From Lactobacillus ultunensis DSM 16047 (GTDB taxonomy: Bacteria > Bacillota > Bacilli > Lactobacillales > Lactobacillaceae), in the NCBI RefSeq assembly GCF_001436305.1, contig NZ_AZFO01000011.1:1-56191 (forward strand): DNA of 56,191 nt, written 5' to 3'. Of this stretch, positions 35,167 through 43,837 are shown piece by piece (position 1 is the first letter of the stretch; every line of letters starts with the position of its first letter). The position numbers and the translations under genes are program-made. The notes under the pieces are model-generated. The model ran no database searches. It saw only the letters and a program-made list of their open reading frames with translations, and was not told where the DNA came from.

Positions 35167-37154
35167 TCATTCATCTTCATACACAAAAGGAGCATCAGGA
35201 TCTAAGCCGTTGCTGATACGATTTCCAATTAAACGAGCGGGATATTTATTTAAAATCTTTTCAATCTGTATTGATGTTGGTTCAAGATAATTTTCTTCTT
35301 TTAATAAAGTGGCAAAAATCTCTTTAAAAGAGCATCCCTCTTTTGTTAAATTACTGCCGATTAATTTAGTCTGAATCCTTACTTTATCTTTAATTTGTTT
35401 ATTTCGTTCATTATTTTCTCGGTCAAGACTTTTTTGCAATTTTACGGGGATGTCTACAACATTTACTACATTGTTTTTTACCCAGTTAAGATCAAAGTTA
35501 TCAAGTGGTGATGGGTTCAAGCTAGTTGATGATACTAAAATTGTTTGCATCTTATTCGCTACGCTAGCAAGAATTTGTTCTGGAGTTGTTCTTTGCTGAT
35601 AAACGCGAAGTTGACCATTATTATTTGCGTCTTCATTTACAGTCAAATCGAACAAGCGAAATCCAGAAGCATAAATTGTCTTATCATCAGTAAAACTTGA
35701 TTTTATATTAGGTAGTTTTAAGTTTAAATGTTTTTCTAGATAATTATCAATAAAATATTGTGCTAAACGTTTTTCGCCACTCGTAGGCTGTAGAATTACA
35801 TTTACGATTTGCAAATGCTCATCTGGTAAATCATATACATTATGTAGTTTACTTGGATCTGTAATTTTCTTATTTAAATTTATTTTAAATTCATGATAGT
35901 TTCTGGCTATTGAGTACGTTGTCTTTGCAATGTAGCGCAATAGTCGATTAAGAGCACTTGTAACATTATTTAACCTAAGCTCCGGTTGAGTTTCATAAAT
36001 TTGCTGATCAATTGTAATTTCATTGACTAGCCGCTTAGGATTAAATTTCCAAACTAAATATTTCTCGTCTCTTTTTAACCCATATAAATAACTTGATTTT
36101 CCAGTATTAAATAAGAACTTACTGGTATTATTTCCTAAAAAATCAGAATCAATCTTTAATGCATATTTTAAATGATACTGATCATATACTTTTTTAATAG
36201 CTTGATATAGTTGATTAATTCTAGCTTTATTAGTCTCACCCGATGGATCCTTAGCGTCAATAATAAGACGCTCCATCTGTCCAACTGCCGGTAATAAATT
36301 AGAGTAAAATCTATGAACTAAAGTTGTCATGTCCTCAACATCTTTAGATCCAATCTCATTCTCTATTAATTTATTCATCCAATTAGATTTGATTTTATCG
36401 GATTCATCCAAAAAGAGTATTGGTCTTTGACTTTTCTCAAAAGTTAAAGTCCAGTAATTATCATTACCACCAATAGCTGTTTTATATGGAAAAATAAACT
36501 TATCGGCAGTCATGATTAAAACAGAGTACCGGTTAAGGTCTGTATCCTTGAATAAATCGAATACCCATGGAGCTTTTTTACTTAAATAATTAAGACGTTT
36601 TTGCTTAGTATCTGTTTTTACATTCTCTTTTCTAGCCAACCTTTTCAGATCGTGATAAATAGTTCGCTTCAATCGAGAACTTAATTCTCCAAATGTATCT
36701 TGGTCTTGTTCTACAAAAATGTATTGTGTGGCAATTTTCTTTAACAAGCTATTCGTATCAGGTAATTTTGCAGTATTCTGATCAAACCATTTAACTAAGT
36801 AGTCATTTGCCAAAACTTTATCATTTGGATAATCAATTTTCATTAATAAACTTCTTAAGAAATTCGCAACCTGATCAGCCACACTTTCAAAAAGTAATAT
36901 CTTGTTTTCAAAATCTGGTAGTTTCTCTTTTAAACCATGAAAGAATTCGTTCCTAGTTTTAATGCCTGACGTTATTACAAAGATTTTAGGCTGTAATTCA
37001 GAATCTTTGCTTTGTTTTAAAACTTCAGAAACTTTTTGGATAATAGCATGTGTTTTACCTAAACCAGTTGTTTGCTCAATTATAGATAAAAATGTATCTT
37101 TATTTTGTTTCAAAAGATAATCAATACGTCTTTTGTAGCATTTTCTTCTTTCAT
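35167..37154 (-). pseudogene. helicase-nuclease, N-terminal part (frameshift at start, TGA at end)
   Basis: The probable true start is the ATG ending at 37154, with AGGAG six bases upstream. After seven codons (KEENATK) the frame is lost in an A-run at 37131-37134. One extra A would read on as RRIDYLLKQNKDTF into the long frame. That frame, open from TTG 37113, has a Walker A (EQTTGLGKTH, residues about 13-22) and a DExD-like Walker B LFLDESDKIK (233-242). It is the first RecA-like lobe of an SF2-type helicase, ending at TGA 35167-35169 after VYEDE. The lobe two and nuclease parts follow in frame beyond that stop. Two independent lesions argue for decay rather than a single sequencing error. 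Confidence 0.75.
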
Positions 37155-37182
37155 TTCAATCTCCTCATTCTTTCTAGATAAG

Positions 37183-37201
37183 ATAGTATAAAATATACTA
37201 T
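37183..37201. promoter_or_regulatory. palindromic operator/promoter of the helicase island
   Basis: ATAGTATA-AAA-TATACTAT is a perfect dyad 18 bases before the ribosome site of the helicase gene. Its left arm doubles as a minus-strand -10 (TATACT), so a bound dimer would block transcription. Confidence 0.45.
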
Positions 37202-37248
37202 ATATTATTAAAATAAACAAGGAAATCATCATAATTAATTTTAACAAA

Positions 37249-37300
37249 TAAAAAAAGCTTTCTTCTCATAACTACCTAATATGAGTAAGAAAGCTCTTTT
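37249..37300 (-). terminator. intrinsic terminator of brnQ
   Basis: AAGCTTTCTT...CTCATA pairs with TATGAG...AAGAAAGCT. A long T run follows on the minus strand. Confidence 0.88.
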
Positions 37301-37310
37301 TCTAATCTAA

Positions 37311-38687
37311 TTACTCTTCAACTTGAGCAACTTTTTTATTTCTTCTAGCATAGTGAAATACTAAACCAATTACGGCACCAACAAGTGCTGGAACTAACCA
37401 GGACAATCCCATGTTAGCTAATGGCAAGTTATTTCTCCAAGAAACAACCATTAAGCCAAAGCTACTTTGACTAACTACACTTGGGAAAGCAACAACCATA
37501 TCACCTAATGCTGGAACAACAGTAAATAAGATTACAAAGAAGTAAACTACGCCATCCTTTTTAAATAATGGTGATGTAACTGACAACAAGATCAGAACCA
37601 TTGATAAAGGATATAAGAACATCAACATTGGAGTTGACCATAGGATGATTTGATCAAGACCGAAGTTGGCAGTAAAGAATGAAGCTAAACAACTCAATGC
37701 AAGCCAAGTGTGGTAACTTACCTTGGGAAAATGTTTGTGGAAGTCTTGCGCAAATGCAGCAACCAACCCTACAGCAGTAGTCAAACAAGTAATTGTTAAC
37801 AAGAAAGCTAATAATACTTGACCAAATACACCACCATATTCGTTAACGATTTGGTTAAAAGCAACACCACCATTGTCAGAAACGTGGAAACGACCTAATG
37901 ACATAGCACCCATCAAGATGAGTAATAAGTAGATAAAACCGATAGCTAATACGGCTAAAACACCTGATTTAGCAACCACTTTAGAAACACTCTTAGGCTT
38001 AGTTTGCCCCATTGAACGAACAGCCGTTACAACCGTTACCCCGAAGGCTAAGCCGGCTAAAGCATCCATTGTGTTATACCCTTCAAGGAATCCGTTAACC
38101 AATGCTGAATGCTTGTAAGCTGCAGTTACAGTAGCAGTTTGAGGATTACCTAATGGATTTACAAATGCTACAACGAATACTAAGAACAATAATGCTAAAA
38201 ATAGAGGATTCAATACTTTACCAACATTGGACAAGATATTGTTTTGATGGTATGAAAAACCAAATGCAGCTGCAAAGAACAAAGCTGAAAATACCAACAA
38301 TGCAGTAGTTTGCATGTTCTTAGGCACAAATGGGGCTACACCAACTGTGAATGAAACAGTAGCAGTTCTTGGAGTACCAAATAATGGTCCAATAGTTGCG
38401 TGAATTAAAACCATAAATACAACTGCAAATCCAGCGCCCAATGGCTTACCAATATCGTAAACTCCTTCTGAACGAGTGATGGCTACAGCTAATACTGAGA
38501 GTAATGGTAACAATACCCCAGTAATTAAAAATCCAACAGCAGCTGTGCTCCAATGTGCACCAGCTAATTGTCCTAAGTGAAGTGGGAAAATTAGGTTCCC
38601 GGCACCAAAGAACAATCCGAATAACAGAGAAGCAACAATCAAATATTGCTTCCAGGTCAACTTATTATGAGATTCAAGATCTTTCAT
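37311..38687 (-). CDS. brnQ: branched-chain amino acid transporter, LIVCS family
   Basis: This 458-residue BrnQ takes up leucine, isoleucine and valine with a cation. The N-terminal signature SLLFGLFFGAGNLIFPLHLG (about residues 18-37) is diagnostic, and twelve hydrophobic segments are visible. TPRTATVSFTVGV and GYNTMDALAGLAFG are further family landmarks. The ATG has TAGGAGGAG upstream. A T-box leader of about 270 bases precedes it, so expression should rise when the cognate tRNA, probably isoleucyl-tRNA, is uncharged. The gene is monocistronic. Confidence 0.96.
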   Translation of the reverse strand: MKDLESHNKLTWKQYLIVASLLFGLFFGAGNLIFPLHLGQLAGAHWSTAAVGFLITGVLLPLLSVLAVAITRSEGVYDIGKPLGAGFAVVFMVLIHATIGPLFGTPRTATVSFTVGVAPFVPKNMQTTALLVFSALFFAAAFGFSYHQNNILSNVGKVLNPLFLALLFLVFVVAFVNPLGNPQTATVTAAYKHSALVNGFLEGYNTMDALAGLAFGVTVVTAVRSMGQTKPKSVSKVVAKSGVLAVLAIGFIYLLLILMGAMSLGRFHVSDNGGVAFNQIVNEYGGVFGQVLLAFLLTITCLTTAVGLVAAFAQDFHKHFPKVSYHTWLALSCLASFFTANFGLDQIILWSTPMLMFLYPLSMVLILLSVTSPLFKKDGVVYFFVILFTVVPALGDMVVAFPSVVSQSSFGLMVVSWRNNLPLANMGLSWLVPALVGAVIGLVFHYARRNKKVAQVEE

Positions 38688-38720
38688 AACTTTCTCCTCC
38701 TAGAAAATAATTCTGATCAC

Positions 38721-38990
38721 AAAAAAAGTCCCTCAACCGAAACTGATTCGATTGAGGGACGCTCTAGCGTGGTACCACCCTTTATTCATATTGTTATTAC
38801 TAACAATACCTTTCACGTACAGCTAAAATCTAGCGATACGTAGGCACTATAATGGGTGCTCCCACTACTTCTTACTTAGAATTAAGAAGCAGAACTCGAA
38901 AGTGATTTTCACTTAATTATAATTTATCTCCTCACACCTTACGAGACTCGCTGTAAATTAAAAATTAAGTTACTCTTCTTTCTCTTTGCT
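38721..38990 (-). promoter_or_regulatory. T-box riboswitch before brnQ, probable isoleucine specifier
   Basis: On the minus strand the universal T-box AGGGTGGTACCACG is present (38781-38768). It is followed by a terminator GTCCCTCAA...TTGAGGGAC with seven T residues (38721-38762). Stem I lies upstream. Its specifier loop reads GTGAAAATCACTTTCGAGT, in which ATC (38906-38904) is placed as the specifier codon, fitting isoleucine and the BrnQ product. Uncharged tRNA would favour the antiterminator. The choice of specifier is an inference from position. Confidence 0.92.
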
Positions 38991-39017
38991 TTCAGATTGA
39001 TTAAATTGTTAATAATT

Positions 39018-39045
39018 ATTTTAATTAGTTTATAATGTTTGTCAA
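39018..39045 (-). promoter_or_regulatory. promoter of the brnQ T-box transcript
   Basis: Consensus -35 TTGACA (39045-39040) and -10 TAAAAT (39023-39018) with 16-bp spacing, just upstream of the T-box leader. Confidence 0.75.
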
Positions 39046-39053
39046 CACTTTTT

Positions 39054-39569
39054 TTAAGAATTTTTCCAATTATTTTTTACTGGTCTAGCGTAAGTAATTC
39101 GCCCAGCTTTAAGTAAACTAGCAAATGATTCTCCAATTACAGAACGGTGGACTGGTCCGTTAGGTTTTATTCCACCAATTTCAATAATTTGAGTATGTCG
39201 CCCGCGATAATGTCCATCAATGATTGCAGTATGTCCATTTGAACCGTAGCCGACACCTTCATTGACGATTACTACATCCCCCGGCTTAACATTTTTAGCC
39301 AAGATTTTCTTGAAAAAAACGTGATTCTTCTTTGCATCTTCTTCCATCTCTGGAGTTGAAAACGGTGTATCACCCACATTGTAGCCGCACCTTTTCATAA
39401 CTAGCCAAACGAAGCTGGAACAATCTGCTTTACCGTTTTTATCAGGATGGTGCCAGTCATTATACAAGGTTCTTTCCTCATTTGTACCATAAGTGAAAAA
39501 GCCCATTAATTTACGTCCATCCTTTACCAAAGGGGCTGAGTATCTTTCATCATTAACAAATTTATTCAT
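39054..39569 (-). CDS. NlpC/P60-like cysteine hydrolase (peptidoglycan amidohydrolase family)
   Basis: This protein has 171 residues from the ATG ending at 39569; a GTG three codons earlier (39578) is possible and neither has a strong ribosome site. The catalytic Cys lies in KADCSSFVWLVMKRCGY and the His in SNGHTAIIDG, followed by EIGG, the order of NlpC/P60 or phage-type amidase_5 enzymes. These cut peptide bonds in peptidoglycan. No signal peptide or cell-wall binding domain is present, so it may act on imported muropeptides, be released by lysis, or be a phage-derived remnant. It sits between the brnQ promoter and the UvrA paralogue terminator. Confidence 0.75.
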   Translation of the reverse strand: MNKFVNDERYSAPLVKDGRKLMGFFTYGTNEERTLYNDWHHPDKNGKADCSSFVWLVMKRCGYNVGDTPFSTPEMEEDAKKNHVFFKKILAKNVKPGDVVIVNEGVGYGSNGHTAIIDGHYRGRHTQIIEIGGIKPNGPVHRSVIGESFASLLKAGRITYARPVKNNWKNS

Positions 39570-39617
39570 ATTCTTCACATCGATTTCTTTTTGTTCATGA
39601 TTATACTCTGAATCGAT

Positions 39618-39652
39618 AAAAAAAGCCGTAGATTTTTCAATCTAACGACTTA
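39618..39652 (-). terminator. intrinsic terminator of the UvrA paralogue
   Basis: AAGTCGTTAGATT pairs with AATCTACGGCTT and is followed by seven T residues, read on the minus strand. Confidence 0.85.
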
Positions 39653-39657
39653 ATTTT

Positions 39658-42162
39658 TTATTTAAATTGATTCCAATAATCGGCCAGGTAATGAACTGTT
39701 AAACTTTCAAGTTTCTTAATCAAATCCAGCGGACGACCTTCAACCACAATTCGACCACCATTTTCACCACCGCGTGGTCCTAAATCAATCATATAGTCGG
39801 CATTGACAATCAAATTCAAATCGTGACTAATAGTAATTATCGTTGCACCTTGATCAAGCAGCTTTTGCATTACTTTTACCAAAACCTTTACATCTAACGG
39901 ATGTAAACCAATAGTTGGTTCATCAAAGACAAATAAAGTGTCATCTTGCTTATGACTCAAGTGAGTTACCAGCTTCAATCTTTGAGCTTCGCCACCAGAA
40001 AGAGTCGGCGTACTTTCACCTAAGTGCAAATAATCAAGTCCAACTTCTTTTAATAGTTTTAATTCACGTTCAATCTTAGGCACGCGCTTAAAGACTGGCA
40101 AAGCTTCATTGATATCTAAGTTCAAGATATCAACTATTGACATATCATGCCATTTTATTTGTTTGATCTTAGGATTGTAACGTTCTCCATGACATGTTGG
40201 ACAAGTCTGTTGCATGTCTGGTAAAAACTGAATATCAAGAGTGACAATTCCTGTTCCTCCACAAGTAGGACAAGCACCTTCTTTATTATTGTAGGAGAAG
40301 TAACTTGGCGTATAATGTTTTTCTTTTGCCAAAGGCTGACGAGCAAAAAGCTTACGCAGGTTATCCATAATCGAAGTATAAGTGGCAACAGTTGACCGCG
40401 TGCTCTTACCAATTGGGGAAGCGTCGACACTTACCACATTATGTAATGGCGAATTAAATTGCTTAATTTGTTTTGGCAATTTTTCCTTTTTGCTTTGTTT
40501 TTGAATAGCAGGAACAAGTGAGTCCAAAATTAAACTTGTTTTCCCTGCTCCAGAGAAGCCAGTCACAGCAGTAATCTGATTCAGTGGGATACTTGCCTTA
40601 ACATCGTGCAAGTTAAAGTAATGATCTACCTCGAAAGTAATTCGTTCAGAACTAGGTGCAGAAGCGGTTTCTCTTGCCATCAGTTTAGCTTGGCCATTTA
40701 GATATGGCGCAATCAATGATTGACTATCTTTTTCAATCTCAGCTGGACTGCCTTGCGCAAGGATTTGACCACCTTGTTCACCAGAGCCTGGACCAATTTC
40801 GATGATTTCATCAGCAGCTTTAATAATATCAACGTTGTGATCAACAACTACCAATGAATTTCCTTGAGCGACAAGTTTGCGTAAAATCTTGATCAAACCG
40901 TCCACATTAGCGGGATGCAAACCAATTGATGGCTCATCTAATACATAAAGCACCCCTGTAGTCTCAGTTCTAAGAGTTCTAGCTAATTGAATACGCTGTA
41001 ATTCACCAGTAGACAAGGTATTACCTGCTCTAGCCATTGTTAAATAATCAAGTCCCAAATCAAGTAAGGGCTGCAAATTATTTAAAAATTCATTAATCAA
41101 TGAACTGGCCATTTTATGCATATCATCGGGTAAACTTGCCAACAATTTTTTACCAAAATCAGGTAAATCACCTAATTGCATGTGTTCAACTTGGTCAATA
41201 TTCTTACCATTCACCAATTGCTTGAGCAATTCTGGTCTTAAACAAGTGCCATGACAGACAGGACAAGTAGAATAAGTGAAGAATTCCGCAATTCTCTTCT
41301 GTGCTCGTTCACTTTTACTACTTTTAGCAGAACGCAAAACTGCTTGATGGGCATTTTCATATAAGGCGTTGAAGTCATGGAAAACACGACCAGTACCTGA
41401 TAAAAAGTCCATCTTGTATTTTTTCTCTGGACCGTTTAACACGAAATCTTTTTCCTTATCAGTAAGATCTTTATAAGGAATGTTAATTCTAACACCAGCA
41501 TGTTCAGCTACACTGGGCATGAAGTTACGACCAGGAAGACTCCATGAAGCTACCGCGCCATCTTCAATTGATAAGTTTTCATCAGCAATCAGCTTGTCTT
41601 CATCAATTTGACGAACTTTTCCAGTACCTCCACAATTCTTGCAGGCACCGTCTGAATTAAAAGCGAAATCTTCCGCACTAGGAACATAGAACTTAGTACC
41701 ACAGGTTGGACAAGTAATCTGGCCCATTTCATCCCCTGACTTAGACATAGCTTCTGCAATATCTAAACTCGCAGGAACTCTGTGACCATTAGGACAAACA
41801 GGAGAACCTAATCTTGAATAAATCAGACGTAAGACATTAAAAGTTTCAGTAGTAGTACCAACTGTTGCTCGTTCATTAGGTACACTTGGCCGTTGACGCA
41901 AGGCCAAAGCTGATGGAATGTGTTTTACACTAGTCACATCTGCCTGTGCACCCTGTTTGATTCGACGACGCATATAAGTTGAAAGAGCATCAAGATAACG
42001 CCTTGAGCCTTCTTCATAAAGTATGCCCATTGCTAAGCTTGATTTACCAGAACCCGATAAACCAGAAATTGCTACAAATTTATGAAGGGGAATATCAACA
42101 TCAATATTTTTCAGATTGTGAACCCTTGCTCCACGAACTTCAATCTTAGTTGGTAATGCCAT
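39658..42162 (-). CDS. short UvrA paralogue (UvrA2/DrrC-like ABC ATPase)
   Basis: This 834-residue UvrA-like tandem ABC ATPase is about 100 residues shorter than the housekeeping enzyme. Both sites are complete: Walker A SGLSGSGKSSLA and TGFSGAGKTSLI, signatures LSTGELQRIQLAR and LSGGEAQRLKL. Zinc knuckles CPTCG...CKNCGG and CPTCGG...CPTCHG are present. The stretch after the first Walker A that normally binds UvrB is missing: SPVCPNGHRVP runs within about 45 residues into the zinc module. Paralogues of this kind give tolerance to DNA-intercalating drugs in other bacteria. It is alone in its unit, driven by the MerR-type promoter at 42259-42288. Confidence 0.9.
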   Translation of the reverse strand: MALPTKIEVRGARVHNLKNIDVDIPLHKFVAISGLSGSGKSSLAMGILYEEGSRRYLDALSTYMRRRIKQGAQADVTSVKHIPSALALRQRPSVPNERATVGTTTETFNVLRLIYSRLGSPVCPNGHRVPASLDIAEAMSKSGDEMGQITCPTCGTKFYVPSAEDFAFNSDGACKNCGGTGKVRQIDEDKLIADENLSIEDGAVASWSLPGRNFMPSVAEHAGVRINIPYKDLTDKEKDFVLNGPEKKYKMDFLSGTGRVFHDFNALYENAHQAVLRSAKSSKSERAQKRIAEFFTYSTCPVCHGTCLRPELLKQLVNGKNIDQVEHMQLGDLPDFGKKLLASLPDDMHKMASSLINEFLNNLQPLLDLGLDYLTMARAGNTLSTGELQRIQLARTLRTETTGVLYVLDEPSIGLHPANVDGLIKILRKLVAQGNSLVVVDHNVDIIKAADEIIEIGPGSGEQGGQILAQGSPAEIEKDSQSLIAPYLNGQAKLMARETASAPSSERITFEVDHYFNLHDVKASIPLNQITAVTGFSGAGKTSLILDSLVPAIQKQSKKEKLPKQIKQFNSPLHNVVSVDASPIGKSTRSTVATYTSIMDNLRKLFARQPLAKEKHYTPSYFSYNNKEGACPTCGGTGIVTLDIQFLPDMQQTCPTCHGERYNPKIKQIKWHDMSIVDILNLDINEALPVFKRVPKIERELKLLKEVGLDYLHLGESTPTLSGGEAQRLKLVTHLSHKQDDTLFVFDEPTIGLHPLDVKVLVKVMQKLLDQGATIITISHDLNLIVNADYMIDLGPRGGENGGRIVVEGRPLDLIKKLESLTVHYLADYWNQFK

Positions 42163-42258
42163 TGTAGCCGTCCTTTCATTCTTTAATAATTAACACAATA
42201 CATATCAATACTAATACCGTCTTAACAATTAATCCATTAAAACAATTCTTCATTAACG

Positions 42259-42288
42259 AGGATAAGCTGTACCTTAACGTTCAGTCAA
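42259..42288 (-). promoter_or_regulatory. MerR-type promoter, site A (UvrA paralogue)
   Basis: -35 TTGACT (42288-42283), 18-bp spacer GAACGTTAAGGTACAGCT, -10 TATCCT. The dyad is a degenerate form of CTGTAAC-N5-GTTACAG, one base shorter than in the other sites. Confidence 0.72.
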
Positions 42289-42304
42289 GAAAAAGTAAGA
42301 AAAG

Positions 42305-42345
42305 AACCTCACTTTACTAATAATTATCAATAAAGTGAGGTTTTA
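42305..42345 (-). terminator. intrinsic terminator of the MerR gene
   Basis: AACCTCACTTTA (42305-42316) and TAAAGTGAGGTT (42331-42342) are perfect arms with a T-rich run on the minus strand. Promoter site A begins just beyond it. Confidence 0.88.
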
Positions 42346-42405
42346 ATGATTAATAAGAAGTAGATAGCTGGGAAGTCCAAATATAATCTATTTTTGAATC
42401 ACCTC

Positions 42406-43227
42406 TCATTTCATAATTTGATATGCCAAAATGCTATTCTTAGTTAAACCTAAGCGTTCAATATTAATTCCAAGGTTGAATTGCCAAAGATCATCACCAA
42501 TTTGTAAATTATTCTTATTGGCATATTTTCGGATAGCAGAGATACCCTTTTCGATACCTTCACCACTATTTTCAACTTTAACGATCAAGTAATCTCCATC
42601 ATCTTGGGTAATAACTGGTACATTAACCTTCTGATTATAGGATTTTTCTTTGATTATTCTAAAACCAGAATCAGCATAAATACCCGGTTTAGCCTGTGGC
42701 AAATCAGTCAAAAAGCCTGAAAGCATCTTATTCGCCATTACACCAGTCCCAAGACTTTGATAAAAATGACTGTACGCTGAAGCAATTTCTTGTTCAGAAC
42801 AATCAACTTTAAAATCTGAACACCAAAAGTTTCGCTCTGGCAAATAGCATTGTTTAACTACATAGAAATCTGTATTAGTTAACTGAGTATTATTAGTTTC
42901 TTTTTCTTCTAAGATAGTCAGTATTTGTTTTAAATTTTGAATTCTAAGTTCAACTTTTTTCTTAAGTGGAACTAATTTTTTATTTAAAGCATCTGAGCTC
43001 TCGTCACTTAGATAATCTTTGATCTCTTCAACAGATAACCCTAGATCACGTAAACCTAGAATAAAGCCAATTTGATAAAGTTGGCCATAATCATAAAAGC
43101 GATAGCCATTATCTGCTATTTTTTTAGGAGTAAAAATACCTTTCTGATCATAGAAAATTAATGTACGACGGGTAGTTCCTGCTAACTTAGCAAATTCTGA
43201 AATTGATAATAATTTTTCCTCTGGCAT
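42406..43227 (-). CDS. MerR-family regulator with GyrI-like effector domain
   Basis: This 273-residue protein has an N-terminal MerR winged helix: LLSISEFAKLAGTTRRTLIFYD, then KGIFTPKKIADNGYRFYDYGQL (about residues 5-50), followed by a dimerising coiled coil (about 75-115). The C-terminal 150 residues resemble the BmrR/GyrI small-molecule pocket that binds drugs or lipophilic cations. It is the second gene of the unit under site C, 32 bases after the flavin-split-barrel gene, so it controls its own synthesis if it binds that site. It is the natural candidate to recognise all seven CTGTAAC-N5-GTTACAG promoters. The binding itself is inferred. Confidence 0.88.
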   Translation of the reverse strand: MPEEKLLSISEFAKLAGTTRRTLIFYDQKGIFTPKKIADNGYRFYDYGQLYQIGFILGLRDLGLSVEEIKDYLSDESSDALNKKLVPLKKKVELRIQNLKQILTILEEKETNNTQLTNTDFYVVKQCYLPERNFWCSDFKVDCSEQEIASAYSHFYQSLGTGVMANKMLSGFLTDLPQAKPGIYADSGFRIIKEKSYNQKVNVPVITQDDGDYLIVKVENSGEGIEKGISAIRKYANKNNLQIGDDLWQFNLGINIERLGLTKNSILAYQIMK

Positions 43228-43259
43228 ATATACGCCTCTCTTAATTCTTCTTTATCTTA

Positions 43260-43727
43260 TTAGAAATCAAAGTGTTTTCTAAAGAAACCGTTTCTCAAAT
43301 CATAAACTTGTCCATCAATTGGTGTAATCGCAAAAGGACGTAATGTAGCTTTACTTGAATCAGGATCTGTATTGTCAATATCTTTCATTTCTGGATGAGT
43401 TTCGTAAATCTTTTCAAGATAACTGCTATCGACTTCTTCAACTTCGCCGTTGACAGTAAAAGCCACAGAGTTCATCGTCTCCTCGCCCTTTAAGCCAGTT
43501 ATTGATATGTAGGGATGCTTTTTCAAGCGATTATAAAACGGACCATTAACGATAGTTGAAAATACTAATTTTTCTCCATCACGTAATTCAATATCAGCTG
43601 CATTGCTGCGGGCATGATCATTATCATCAATTGTCGCAAAAATTACCGTTTGTAAACTCTCAACAATGATGTCTAAGAATTGTTCTTTAGTTAATTCATC
43701 TGTAAGTATTGGTACTGCTTTTCTCAT
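43260..43727 (-). CDS. pyridoxamine 5'-phosphate oxidase family protein
   Basis: This protein has 155 residues from the ATG ending at 43727, chosen because AAGGA lies nine bases upstream; the longer frame to 43781 would run into the site C promoter. The split-barrel strands are visible: TVIFATIDDNDHARSNAADI, then KLVFSTIVNGPFYNRLKKHP and VAFTVNGEVEEVD. Members bind FMN or related flavins and can reduce varied small molecules; no true pyridoxamine oxidase signature is present. It heads the unit containing the MerR regulator. Confidence 0.82.
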   Translation of the reverse strand: MRKAVPILTDELTKEQFLDIIVESLQTVIFATIDDNDHARSNAADIELRDGEKLVFSTIVNGPFYNRLKKHPYISITGLKGEETMNSVAFTVNGEVEEVDSSYLEKIYETHPEMKDIDNTDPDSSKATLRPFAITPIDGQVYDLRNGFFRKHFDF

Positions 43728-43764
43728 GGTTGAATTCCTTCTTTCTATAACTTTATTGATAAAC

Positions 43765-43795
43765 CTAATATACACTGTCACGCAACGTCATAGTC
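43765..43795 (-). promoter_or_regulatory. MerR-type promoter, site C (flavin protein and merR)
   Basis: -35 TTGACT (43795-43790), 19-bp spacer with CTATGAC-GTTGC-GTGACAG dyad, -10 TATATT (43770-43765). It drives the gene pair that includes the regulator, so it is a probable autoregulatory site. Confidence 0.75.
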
Positions 43796-43833
43796 AAAAA
43801 AAGTATTGGATTTAATCAATCCAATACTTTTTA
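43796..43833 (-). terminator. intrinsic terminator of the SnoaL-like gene
   Basis: AAAGTATTGGATT and AATCCAATACTTTTT form a perfect stem around a short loop. The minus-strand T run directly adjoins the -35 of site C. Confidence 0.88.
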
Positions 43834-43837
43834 TCTA

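Noticed and set aside
35167-35169. TGA as selenocysteine codon
   Set aside because: No SECIS-like hairpin directly after it, no selenium genes seen, and the position is not near a catalytic motif.
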